NCBI GenBank assembly: GCA_033085395.1
Contig: JANQBS010000111.1
Location: 58,355 to 122,354 of the forward strand
Origin: Xanthoparmelia taractica
Taxonomy: Eukaryota > Ascomycota > Lecanoromycetes > Lecanorales > Parmeliaceae
Length of the DNA: 64,000 nt
Direction of reading: 5' to 3'
The translations under genes were made by a program, and so were the position numbers. The notes below the pieces were generated by a model. The model saw only the letters and a program-made list of their open reading frames with translations, searched no databases and had not been told where the DNA came from. Positions 45,401 through 56,538 of the stretch are shown here, piece after piece; the first letter of the stretch is position 1, and each line of letters starts with the position of its first letter.

Positions 45401-46148
45401 CCGAGTCCTCGATGTGAGAACCAGAACCATCGGCCAAACCCATCTGCACACACTTGAAACTATGAATAACCTCGCCATGGCGTTAATGGACCTCGGACAA
45501 TTGGAGCAAGCCGGCGAGCTCATGGATAACGTCTACATGCACCGCAAGACAAAATTAGGCAAAGAGCATCCCTACGCTCTGTGGGCGTTGTGCAACCTCG
45601 CCAAGGTGAAGAGCAAGTTGAAGCTTCTCACGGAGGCTGAGGACATGCTGATTGGCGGCATAGCAGCTGCAAAGCGGAGCTTAGGCAAGAACCACCTCGG
45701 GGTTTTAATGGGCGAGGGTGAGCTCGCACGTGTTTACGCTCGTCAAGGACGACTCAACGAATCACTACATCTCTCTGAATGCCTGATCCAGCTTTTGGAA
45801 GTATCTCGTGGTCCTGAGCACCCGGACACCGTCTACGCATTGTTCAAATTGGCCCAACTTTACGAAATGCGCAATGAGGCTGACAAAGCCATCGAGGCTT
45901 CTGCGTTGGCAGCCGAAAGAAGCGAAGTCAGGCTAACGAAGCAACATCCCATGGCTCATGCTATCTACGCGCAGCTGGAGAGATTGAAGCTGCAACAGCA
46001 TGAATGTGAGCAAAAGATGGCCGTTAACTGCGTTTCTGAAGTCAAGGAAGCTAGAATGCCCTCTTCTGAACGAGCTACCGTGGAAGATTTGTGGAGATGC
46101 AAACTTGAGACAGTTGCAAGACCCTTACAGTCTTCTAAGACATTTTGA
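42469..46148 (+). CDS. NLR-type STAND protein: hydrolase-like domain, NB-ARC, TPR repeats
   Basis: Exons 42469-42530, 42594-43712 and 43766-46148 join in phase to 1187 aa. The first exon is inferred from strong splice sites (GTAAGC, TTTGCCAG), because the main ORF has no in-frame ATG at its start. Residues about 21-290 form an alpha/beta-hydrolase domain like the SesB effector domain of fungal NLRs (IVAVHGL, FFGTPHQG, FFFWEE, ANHSEMVQF). The nucleophile elbow reads CHGLGG: Gly111 (codon 42862-42864) replaces the expected Ser. The NB-ARC domain has Walker A GIGGSGKS (374-381), LLIINNADD and ILVTTR. About eight 42-residue kinesin-light-chain-type TPRs occupy about 790-1130. Fungal NLRs sense ligands through repeats and trigger incompatibility or cell-death-like responses. 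Here the effector is probably non-catalytic. Confidence 0.92.
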
Positions 46149-46832
46149 GCTTTGATTCGAGATAGAACGCTGGACATGCGGAGATCTACTCCAAAGGGAT
46201 GGTGCAAGGGTCTGGCACAACGCATGAAGGTGTTTGGTTTCTGGTATAGGGCGCGTGAGTGTCCACTCACGCCTGAATGTTTAATTCATTTACAAGATTC
46301 TGGTCACTCTCTATCTCTTTATAAATATAGCTTCGCCCACGTTTGGAAAGCGAGCAAAAATGGGCTTTTGATGTTGCTGATGTACCCATTTTTAATGCTA
46401 GGTATTATTGGCTTAGAGGGGTTCCCAGAACAGGGTAGATGCAGACAGGACTATTCTAGGTTAACCGAACTTCCAGCGACTAACAAAGCCATCCCTGCAC
46501 TGCCTCCAAGACTTCAGCACCTGCAGCCTTACAGATGTCGTGCGCGCTTAAGTCTCCAGCGATTGGAGTAAAGGTCTATCCCTTTTTACAAGGGGTTCAT
46601 GCTGGAATAACCAGGCTTTACGCTGAAACGGCTTCGTGTATTTCACAACCGACTTAACTGCACCTATCCTTGCATGTTATTGTACTCGAGGAAATACTTG
46701 GCTCAACAAGCCAAGCTATGGCCAGTTCGATGAACCAGCAGTTGTTCGGGATCAGAGAAATACATTCTCCAGGACCTAAGGCCGAGATCGAGTTAGCAAG
46801 ACACTCCAGTTTGAGGCCACCTTAGCACTAAT
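46149..46832. other. Spacer between NLR and truncated paralogue
   Basis: About 680 bp. One ORF (46152-46571) runs straight on from the NLR stop but has no family resemblance. The upstream exon of the following gene should lie here but could not be fixed. Confidence 0.4.
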
Positions 46833-47905
46833 TTGTGCCAAATTAGTATCGTCGCTGTTCATGGCCTCGGTGGCGACGCCTTCGCGACGTGGACATCTGA
46901 CAAAGACCAAATCTGCTGGCTCACGCACCCAGATCTTTTGCCCAAGTATATGCCGAGTGCTAGAATCTTGACATGGGGTTACAACGCAAACGTGACATCT
47001 CTGAAGGGACGGAGCACGTCTTCAGATCGCGTACTGCAGCATGCGCAGACATTGGTTGCGGATTTGCAGGCCGACAGGTCTGTGCGTTGGCTCCTCTTAA
47101 TATCTAGGATCGCGGAGTAGACTGACCGCATAAATAGCTCGAAAGCGCGGACACGCGGCCGATAATCTTCCTATGCCACTCGCTAGGCGGCATCATCGTC
47201 AAACGAGCCCTCGCCTACTCCACATCCCGCACCTCCTCCAAAATCGCCCACATCCACTCCATCTACACCTGCACCTACGGCATCCTCTTCTTCGGCACCC
47301 CCCACCTCGGCTCCCGCAAAGCGCACCTCCTCGCCAGCCTCCAGAAACTCGCCTCCATCTCTGTCCCCAAGAAAGTCCTCGAAACGGACTCGTCCCTCCT
47401 GCGCGCCCTGGAAGAAGACTCGGAAGTGCTCCAAAACATCACCGATCAATTCGCACCGCTCATGCCCCGCTTCCACGTCTTCTTCTTCTGGGAGCAGGAG
47501 CGCACGGACCTGAAATACACAAGAGATTACATTGTGGACCAGAGCAGTGCTGCGCCGATGTTGGACGGGACGGAGCGCGCGGGCATCGCCGCTGATCATA
47601 GGAACATGTGCAAGTTTGGAAGCAAGGACGCGTCGGGCTTCCGGACCGTGGTGGCGGCTCTGAAACGATACGGCGTGGATGCGCCGGCGGTGGTGAGGGA
47701 GAGGAACAAAGTGGCGGCGCAGGAGTTGGCGGCGAAAGGATGGTTGGAGGCGAGGGAGTTGGTGAGAGGGGCTCCGGGGTGGGAGTGTTTACCGAGGATC
47801 GCTGAGGGCGGTGGGCACCAGGGTGAGGACTCTAGGCGCAAGATAGGGGCGTTGGGAGAGGGGATTGGTGGTGCAGATGAGGTGGGCGCTGCTGTCGGGC
47901 GCTGA
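46833..47905 (+). CDS. Stand-alone SesB-like serine hydrolase domain, truncated paralogue of the adjacent NLR
   Basis: Two visible exons (about 46833-47081, 47138-47905) join in phase through donor GTGCGT. The product, about 338 aa, parallels the first 300 residues of the neighbouring NLR: IVAVHGLGGD, LLPKYMPSARILTWGYNAN, HAQTLVADLQADR, FFGTPHLGS, ITDQFAPLMPRFHVFFFWE, DHRNMCKF. The nucleophile elbow is intact, CHSLGG (Ser codon 47180-47182). A Gly/Glu-rich tail and a stop follow, with no NB-ARC or TPR. The start is unresolved: the frame is open from 46833 without an ATG, and the acceptor AATTAG before TATCGTCGC suggests an upstream exon as in the NLR. It could be a free hydrolase or a decaying duplicate; coding quality of exon 2 favours a retained gene. 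Confidence 0.75.
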
Positions 47906-48518
47906 TAAGGCCGCATCAGACATCATCATCCACATCCACCCGCTAATTCCTCAATACCCTGGCAGCGCCACAGACTAAACATACATCTCAATCAGTCATC
48001 TCACACTTCTTCCACATCCAACCAACCACATTAACGTTAAAACAAGTTCAATCATCATTCAATCTCCAACAAAGCCCTCTCTCTGATCCCTTGGTCCCGG
48101 CCCCCCTCTTCTTTTGACCCTTGCTCTTACAACAGCTACGGCGTTACAAGCGTCTGGGAACCGAACTAGCATCTTTCTTGCACGAACCATAAGTCACGTG
48201 GACCGAAGAGTATTGAAATATCCCGAGTTGCGATTGGAAAAGGGAGCGATCCCAATGTCGAGGAATGAATGTGCTTTGGAGCCGAGCAGAGGCCCGGTAT
48301 CATGATACTACAGGCACCGAGGTCGGTTGATTTGACAAGCATACGTACAATATCAGTTGGTCTGCATGCATCTGGTATACAGAATGTAAAAATGTGAGGG
48401 TTCAACTGTGGGAGATCTTGTGTATCGAGATCTGAACGAGCTTCGGCGAGGGTTATATACGAGGAACCTATATCCAATATATCATAGAAACACAAATCAT
48501 CACTCGTAAGACCTTAAT
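47906..48518. other. Intergenic, no gene seen
   Basis: About 610 bp between convergent genes. No supported ORF. Confidence 0.4.
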
Positions 48519-50604
48519 TCAAGCAAGATGCGCCCCTTTCATGTCATCCATAGCCCGATCCTCTTTTGTGATACTTCCAGCGCTCGAATCACCACTGTCG
48601 TGCTCCATGCCCTCAACGACGTTGCCCTCACGGCCAAGCATTTGATGCTCGATATTGACCTGGTCAACGTACGTTAGCAGTCTCTTTAGAATGATTGCGG
48701 GCTTGGAAGAGAAGCTAGCATATACATACCTTTGGTCCTTTGAACCATTTGTGCGCACTCACCAACCACCAGATGATGATCATGGTCATTGGACCTCCGT
48801 AGACAAGAATGGTCCAATTCATGCCCGACGCACTAGAAGATTAAGCTTGTCAGCCGCCAAGCGCCCATGGTATGAATCCGCGACCACTCACTGCAAATCA
48901 GAGCCAGTCAAGCTCGGAAGCATGAGGATCGGCACCATGAGAGCCACGAACGCACAAGCCGCGCCCCCAATGTACATACTAAAGGGCCCCAAATTCCAAG
49001 GTCCGGCCCTGAATCGATTACCGACGAGGAAAACGCGAATGAAGATGGGTATCGTAAAAGCCACGAAAGCTGCGACTGCAGCGATGGAGAATAGCGCGCC
49101 AGCTGCGAGGGGGCCACCAAAGACAAGCAGGACCATGAGGATACCGAGCACAGTGTTGAACCAAACAGCGTTGACAGGAGTGTGGGTGTGTCTGTTGACG
49201 CGCTTTATCCACCAAGAACAGGGAAAGCAGTCATCGCGAGCGTAGGCGAATGTGACTCTGGAAGCGGCAACCTAAATCAGATATTAACTCATGTTCCGTA
49301 TGGAGCATGATGAGTTTATCGACATACCATGCAGCCTTGACCCATGGAGAACGCAGCGATGATGGTCAGGGACCCCGCGGCAAGAGCCGCTTTCTGAGGC
49401 AAGACCTGAAGGAGGTACGACACCCATGGCTGACCCAGGTCTGAACTGAAGACATCATCAATGTTGACGACCGTATAGGCAACCACTAATTGTAGGAACC
49501 AGCCGAAGAGTCCTCCGATAGCACTCGTCATAACGATCGCTCTAGGAGCTGCAATATTCGCGTTGGCGCACTCCTCGCTCAGATGAAATGGTGCATCGTA
49601 CCCACTGCCAAGCAGTCAGCAGTAATCCCACTCAACAACCTCGTGGAGCCAATAATCACCTCATCGTCCAGATCACAGCAACGAATGTCATGAGGATCGA
49701 AACGCCTCTGGGAAAGTCTGTTCCATCATAAAAGTTGCTCCACACAACGCTCGCAGGTGTAAAGCGGGGCAGGCCTTGCGATTCTCTATTAGTCGCAGAC
49801 GGGATGAGGATAAGAACGATACACAGCGCGATGATGTTGAACGTCGATCCAGCGGAGTTGAAATTGGCAATCCATTTTGTAGGCATGCTACTGATACAGC
49901 CGTGTATGAGCAAGATCAACGCCGTGAGTAGCCAGACCTGCCAGTTTTGAGGAACGTAACCGGGATTGGAGATAGATGCGCAGGCGAGGATCATTTCCGC
50001 CATCGGATAGTCGACAGAGGGTGCCCCAGTGACTTGTGCCAGCCAATTCGACCAACCAGTCAACCCTGGTTTTTAGCATCAGTCCTTGTCCATATGCCAG
50101 TTGACTTGAGATACGTACAGGCTGCGAGAGGTCCGTATCCCGGTGGCGCCAGAACCGCGGAAGCGTAGTATAGCCCCCCACTTGTAGGCATCGAAGAGCA
50201 CAGCTCAGCCATGCTCATAGCGACGCATTGGATGAAGACCATGGCGATCAACCATCCCCAGACCATACCCGGCGTCCCTGCATATCCATCCCCTGTGGCC
50301 TTGATCAGCCCAATGTCCACTTGCGGCGTCACGGGTATCTTCTCACATAGTACAGCGTACTGGCGAAACTGGGCAGCAAGCCTAGTACAGCAAAGCTGAC
50401 ACAGAATGTGGTCCACAGACTGAACTCTCTCTTGAACTCGGGCTTGTAGCCCAGTGCCGCCAGAACCTCGTCATCGGCGGTCAATTCGCGCTCGGTATAG
50501 ACGGGGATTTCGCCAGCGCCGAGAACGGAGGTGACCGGCTCCTCTGCTACGCTCTTCTTGCGACCTGATATGCTCTGGTTTCGGACAGTGAGATTCTCAG
50601 CCAT
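48519..50604 (-). CDS. APC-superfamily amino-acid/choline/GABA-type permease
   Basis: Seven exons (50347-50604, 50119-50299, 49660-50065, 49328-49604, 48892-49271, 48730-48832, 48519-48659, complement) join in phase to 581 aa. The cytosolic N-terminus (about 60 residues, ELTADDEVLAALGYKPEFKREF) is typical of the fungal amino acid/choline transporter family. Twelve hydrophobic spans follow, with the AELCSSMPTSGGLYY signature in span 2, SGYDAPFHLSEEC in the middle, QKAALAAGSL, and VTFAYARDDCFPCS before spans 9-12. The last exon encodes a hydrophilic acidic tail (VNIEHQMLGREGNVVEG). Relatives (UGA4, HNM1, GABA permeases) take up GABA, choline, polyamines or amino acids with protons at the plasma membrane. 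Substrate is not readable from sequence. Confidence 0.92.
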
Positions 50605-51345
50605 CTTGATGATTATTCCGGCGAACCGGGACAGGTCCTTCGAGGTACGTAGGTATAGGGGAAGGCGGAGGAGCGGTGGGTCCCGCTGGTAGGAGACGGG
50701 CGAGATAGAAGTAGTCGTCGAGCGTTGAAGTCTCCTCGAGAGGTTGCCAACGGCTCCCTCTGTACTGGAAGGTTCAGGCGCACATTGACCGATAAGGCCC
50801 GCACCTGGGCCGAGTCCATCTTATCTGTTTCCCCTCTTTTCTCGTCTCTGGGCGCATCTGATTGGTAGAGACTTGTCCCTAGCCGCTTCCTGCAAGATGC
50901 GCGTCATGCAACTCGTGGCGACGATCAACCCAGAGCGCGGCGGTGATTTCATGAAATTCTTCTGGATATCAATTGGCGGCTTCTTGTCGACAGAGATTTG
51001 GCTTTTCTCGCTCGGCTACGTACCTCCAGCCGGGCTCGGGAGCACCTGCCGCAAGTAGTAAGGCTGCACGTGATCCGAGTCCATGAATTCATTGTGGCAT
51101 GCGAAGTCCTAGACGTCCCTCGGAATCTAAACTATAGAATACTAACACCTATACTCGCACAGCAACGTCTACTGCACCTTCAACTAGGCCGTGAAAGGCT
51201 CCACCGAAGCTACCACCCACGAGGTTAAACCTAAATAGAACATGCACACATACGTCGAGTTGCGACCACGAGGATGGCCAGCAACCATAGAAGAAGAAAG
51301 ATAGTAAGGTTCTGAATAGCGTCAAGGAGCATTCCTACTCCAAGG
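50605..51345. other. Intergenic, no gene seen
   Basis: About 740 bp upstream of the permease gene and downstream of the HET gene. No supported gene. Confidence 0.4.
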
Positions 51346-53446
51346 CTAACCCAGTACGATTTGCTTGATTTCGGTCTTGACGTCCTTCCAATTGTTCTTG
51401 TCTACTGTACCTAAGCCTCGCCGGTACGCGATATCCCCATCCCATTCAATCAGCATAATGTTTCGACTCTGAATGTGTGCGCACCCTTTGACGTGTTCGA
51501 ATCTCCCACAGTCAACTCCCTCACTTATTTTCTTGCAGTTTCTGTCGGACTTCCTTTCAGCGTTTGAGGAGAGCAGTACGAACTCGCCAGTGCGCTCTGA
51601 CTTCTCGTTGAAGAATGGGAAAGGCACGAGGAGCATGCCGATCTGTTTCCCTTGAGGAGAATGGATAGTAGCTTCGACCCAATGATCTACCACAACATTT
51701 CTTTTGTATCTCTGAGCCTCGTCTCCAGCTATTATAGTACCGAGACTGTCGCTCCTTTCCTCCGCCTGCCTGAGAGTTAACACTGCTGTCTGAGCTGTGA
51801 ATTGCAACACTCCATAATCCATGACATCTCGTTCTGATGTGTATCTAGCTAGCAAGTCAATACTTGCAATTTTCTCGTGTTTGTCTCCACCGTCCTTCAA
51901 GCTGACTGACTTCAGGTATGTAGTCGACGTCTCATCGCCAACCTTGTGGGGCTCATGCCAAGTTACCTCGGGAACAAGCGAGGCCCCACAGCGGTCCATG
52001 AATGAGACGCGCCTTTTGGTTGAAAGCCATGACCAAGACGGGTATGTGAGGTCGTAGTGACCACTGTTCCTAACTATAGCATGGTACGCTTGCCGCGAAT
52101 GAATTCTGACGCACCCCGGACTTTCGGACCAGAGCAGAGTTGTGTCCAATCCTTCGTACGGAAGGCCCCAGATGAAGCCCTTTTGAAAGAGATGTCTGCA
52201 GTCTAAGAATCCCAACGAATGCCCAAACCACATCTCTCTCCTCTTTTAAGGCTCTCTGGGAGAACTCTTCAGCTGATTGGCAGTAAAAGGAGGTGCGACA
52301 TGTTTCAATCTCGAACTTCCGGGACAAATGGGGCGATAATGAATTAGTCAAATTCAACCTTACCCTAGTGACAAAAGACTCGCTACTAATGTCTTCGCGG
52401 CATGTGTCAACCTGACAGCTCCAGTAAACCAGACTTTCTGTGAAGACCAGAGCGCGCCTTGAGAGAATCGCTTCCTGAAACGTCCATCCGCGACTATTCC
52501 AGACACTCCATTTCAGTACTTGCTGGAGCGAGGGTTGGGCTGTAGTGAATTGAGTTCCAGAGATTTTCTCAATTCTTTGCCATATGCGCCGTGGAGTACT
52601 TCCTATGCTAGGAAGCCCTGCATTGGCATCACTGCCAGTAGCAGCCACAACGAGAAGTTCAGCATTTTTGTAAATGCTGTCCATAATTGTAAGCTGCTGT
52701 TGCTTGTCAGTGTCGTCGTCTTGCACGATGCACAAAGAGTCGACCCAAAGATACCGCATGCCGATACCCTTCACAAGTTGTATGGCATCCATTATAGTCC
52801 GAGGGATTACCGGGCCTTTCAATCCACCAATAGAGAAACATTGTGAGAAAGTATCTTGAGTTAAGGATGGCGTCATGGTTGAGCCCCATACATACGATAA
52901 TGCCACATACTTCTCTGCCGAGGTCGCTGGAATGATTCGGTGGTCTTGAACGTCAATTAAGCCGATGCTCTGTTCTCTTACCGTTGGAAAAGCCGGTAAA
53001 CGGCAAGTTTCGTGTTGGAGGTTGCAAGATTGCATCCATTGCCTGATCAAGCTGGTGTTCACCTCTGGCAGCACAACTCGACCACGTAAATTTGGCTCGG
53101 ACATCGTAGATTTCAGGCTAGCTGAGTCTGTAGGTTCCGTCTCTTCTATTCTGATGATTGTTCCAGCTACCTTGCGATGCTCAGGAGCTTCATATGGGCT
53201 ATAAACTCCATCCAAGATCACCTCGATAAAAGGTTCCATGTCAAGCGGTCCCCCCACTTTATCCTCGTCCACTGTAGGTTTGAAAGGCTGTCGTTCAATG
53301 GTAATGGTGCCCTCGCTAAAATCATTGTGGCTTGGATCCATCGATCTGACAACAGAGAGGATGAGACGACAACCAGGACAAAATCGTTTCTGGCAACGTT
53401 CCGCAATTCGCCGATATGGAAATGGCGATCGTCCTTGGCCCTGCAT
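51346..53446 (-). pseudogene. HET-domain (heterokaryon incompatibility) gene, frameshifted
   Basis: Two overlapping frames on the minus strand form one protein of about 690 aa. The first frame (from 53446) has CxxC-bearing N-terminal sequence (RFCPGC), then the HET domain: YVALSYVWGS, GMRYLWVDSLCIVQDD, and GWTFQEAILSRRALVF. It then reads VVWAFVGILRLQTS and loses homology. The next conserved HET-protein sequence, KGFIWGLPYE..LLWSE and YPSWSW, continues in another frame down to the stop at 51346. The switch lies between about 52165 and 52195, a net one extra base, with no plausible intron. HET proteins trigger cell death after fusion of incompatible hyphae. The 5' end abuts the AT-rich block within 40 bp, and a second Cys pair (CEEC, about 53446-53457) sits in another frame, so the N-terminus is probably damaged too. 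Confidence 0.85.
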
Positions 53447-53484
53447 TCTTCGCAGATTATAACGCCCGCTTCGCTGGTCTAATT

Positions 53485-56310
53485 TTAAATTTTATACGTA
53501 AAGTCCCCGTAAGGTCCCGTACTTAGTAAGTACTTAATGATATACGTTACACACTACTTCGGGTACTACTTCGGGTATCACCCTCGCGAGAATTCGATCT
53601 AAAACTCACGATCTCGAGATCTATTTCGAAGTAAGGTTGAGAATCGTCGCTATATATCGCTATCGAATCTCGTCGTCGATAAAATTTTTTTTTATAAGAC
53701 TAAATATAGAGCTAAGTTACGTGATTAAGATTAATAACAAGTAATATTTACTAACTATACTAAAATCGTATTAATAGTAAAGTTGAAGTTATTAACTTAG
53801 CGAATTCTACGGAAATCGTGTTATAAATTATTAGATTTACTAATTATACTAAAAGCGTAATTTTCGTAATTTTAAATTTATTAGCACGATTTTAGAAATA
53901 TCGATAATTAATATTAAATATCTCTAAATAGATTAATTATATATCTATAAATAATATATAATCTCGTTTAAATTATAAGATCTATTAACTCTTAGCTCTA
54001 CTAATATAATTAGTGTTCTTATAGAGATCGTAATAGCGTTATAATAGACTAAGTAAATATGTAGAATAATAATTAGATCTATCTAACGTCGGGGCTGATA
54101 GTAGTAATCTAGATAGAGCGTTTATAGTTCTAAATAGACTATCTTAGCGCTAGAATACTTCTAAATAAAGATCTAAATAACGATATATATAGAGATCTAT
54201 AGAGAACTACGAATAACGATCTAGCTATAAATTATAGCTAGCACTAGCGCTAACTAGAAAGATAATACTAGTATTAATATAATACTATAAGAATTTACTT
54301 CGAATAGATATTAATATATAGACGATATATATCTAATTTCTATCTATTTAAGAGTATAATCTTATTATTAGAAAGACTTATTACTCTAGCGAAGATTATA
54401 GTTTCTCGACGAAAGAAATAGTCTAAGTAATAGTCTTTAATCCCTAATAGAATTAAAATCTAATAGAGTTAATCTATAATTAGCTCTCTAATAAACTCGT
54501 CGATTATCTTAAATAGAGAGGTATCTAATAGAGTCTTTTAACGGCGAAAGAGATAATATAAGATCTAAAATAGATATACGTCGTTATCGAAGACTACGAT
54601 AATAAGAGTAATTTCTCGCCTAAATAGATTCGTTTTAGATATAGATAATATAAGTTCTAAATAGTTATTAAATAGTCTTATTAAACGATATATAAGAAAG
54701 TATTTACTAAAATTAACTATTTAGCGATCTTTTATAGAGTGAATAAACTCGTCTATATAAAGAAAAATAACGAATACTAGATAAAATATAATATATAGCG
54801 TTATATTTTCTGTAGTCCGCTAATTTAGATAAGAAAGTATTTATAGTAATAGATCTTTAATTATTAAATATTACTTCTAAGTCTTGGCCTTTCCTTGTAA
54901 ATAACGTACTTCGACTATTATACGTTTAAAATCTAGCGAGTAGAAGACCGAGAGATTATAATATAATATATCGATATAGACGAATCTAATATTTATTAGA
55001 TATAATTTAATAGTCTTAGTCTTAACTTCTTTTATATTAAATTATTCTATTTAAGAGACTAATAAGTAAAAAGTAACTAGAAAGACTAGCTAAATACTAT
55101 AAAGTATATAATAGATATAGTAGAACTTAACTAGAGTAGAATAAGTCTTTTATATTTTTAGTACTAAACTTTATTAGAGAAGATATACGATTTCTCTAGA
55201 TAAAAAAAACTATTTATATTATTAATCTAGTAATTCTCGTTCTTGCTCTTCGAAGCGATAGAGAAATATTTTAGCTATAGGTTTTTATTAGTAAATTTTC
55301 AATATTAAAAGTATAATAAGTTATTACTAAACTAATTAACTTTAGTTAGAATCTAGATTAGAACTAAAAAGATATTATATCTAGCTAATAGTATAACTAT
55401 ATCGCGTAATAAAACTATTACTAATTCTCGAATAGATAATTTCTAAAGTCTATAGATATATATATTATTATTATAATAAAGAATTAATTTAGATTCTCGT
55501 AATCTAGCTAGCTATAGCTAAATTGTCTACTATATAATCTTTATTTCTTTAAATTAGATATTCTTACGACGATAGCGTATAGCTAGACGAATACTAAATA
55601 TCTTAGAAACTAGCTATAAGAGATATTCTCTAATATAGTCTTCTATTCTATATCTATCTAAGACGTCGATCTAGATATACTATATAGAACGACTATCGAG
55701 ATAATATAGTAGTTTTAAACTATTCTATTAGTCTAGAAAAAACTATTATTATAATAAGTTCGCCTTTACATTAATTATAATATAATAAACTACTACGAGC
55801 TTACGAAGAGCGTTGAAAAGTCGCCGTAAGGAGACTATATCGTGAATAATAATTTTAGCTATAAATAATAGAAAACTAATTACTAACTCGAGCTTCGTAA
55901 TAGTACGATCTAATTATATTAGAAATTCGATAGATCGCGCTTTAGCTCTACGAAGCGATTAAGATATATCTTAGCTATAAATATACGTTAGCGATCTTTC
56001 GATATCGAAAGCGTAATAAATTATCTACTAGCTTATTAAATCTTAATTAAGATTTATATTAAGATTAAATAGATATTATATTTAACTAGTAATATTATTA
56101 TATCTCGTAATAAGATTATAACTAATTCGCGAATAAAGACCTTTCTAAGATTATAATATATACGTTATTATCGTAATATAATATTAATCGTAATCTCTAA
56201 AGTCTTTATAATTATAGTCGAATAGTATAATATACGATCTTTATTTCTTTAAATTAAATATCGTTTTAACGATAACGTATAATTATCGAAATATTTAAGA
56301 TCTTCTAAAT
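53485..56310. other. RIP-degraded repeat DNA
   Basis: Composition changes abruptly after about 53480 to strongly AT/TpA-rich sequence with stops in all frames. It is probably several mutated transposon relics. No protein family could be recognised by eye between 53485 and 55240; the right part belongs to the 700-bp tandem repeat. Confidence 0.8.
55245..56305. repeat. Tandem repeat, 700-bp unit (left part of an interrupted array)
   Basis: Segments beginning CGAAGCGAT at 55251 and 55951, and CTTTATTTCTTTAAATTA at about 55539 and 56239, are each exactly 700 bp apart, with diverged but alignable sequence between. The second copy is cut at 56305 by the LTR element and resumes at 63644. Confidence 0.7.
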
Positions 56311-56538
56311 TATTAGACTTGATTCTAGATTAGAGCCTTAGAGTTATATAGTAGTGTGAAATTAGAAAGATATATATTTCATATATAGATCTAATAATAA
56401 GACTAATTCTTAAGAAAGAAGAAAAGAAAACTTAGAGAGATCGCTTATTTAAGCTTATTCGTTAAGGGTTCGTTAAGTATATATATATTAAGCGATTTAG
56501 AATCTTCTCGCTTAAGATCTAAGATCTTATTCTTAATA
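56311..56538 (-). repeat. 3' LTR (element orientation)
   Basis: 228 bp, beginning TATTAGACTT and ending TTCTTAATA on the plus strand. Terminal bases are a RIP-altered form of TGTTAG...CTAACA. It aligns without gaps to 63411-63638; differences are transitions. Confidence 0.92.

Noticed and set aside
46152..46571. ORF immediately after the NLR stop
   Set aside because: Composition is not protein-like and it does not extend the TPR pattern of the NLR; probably 3' UTR/spacer.
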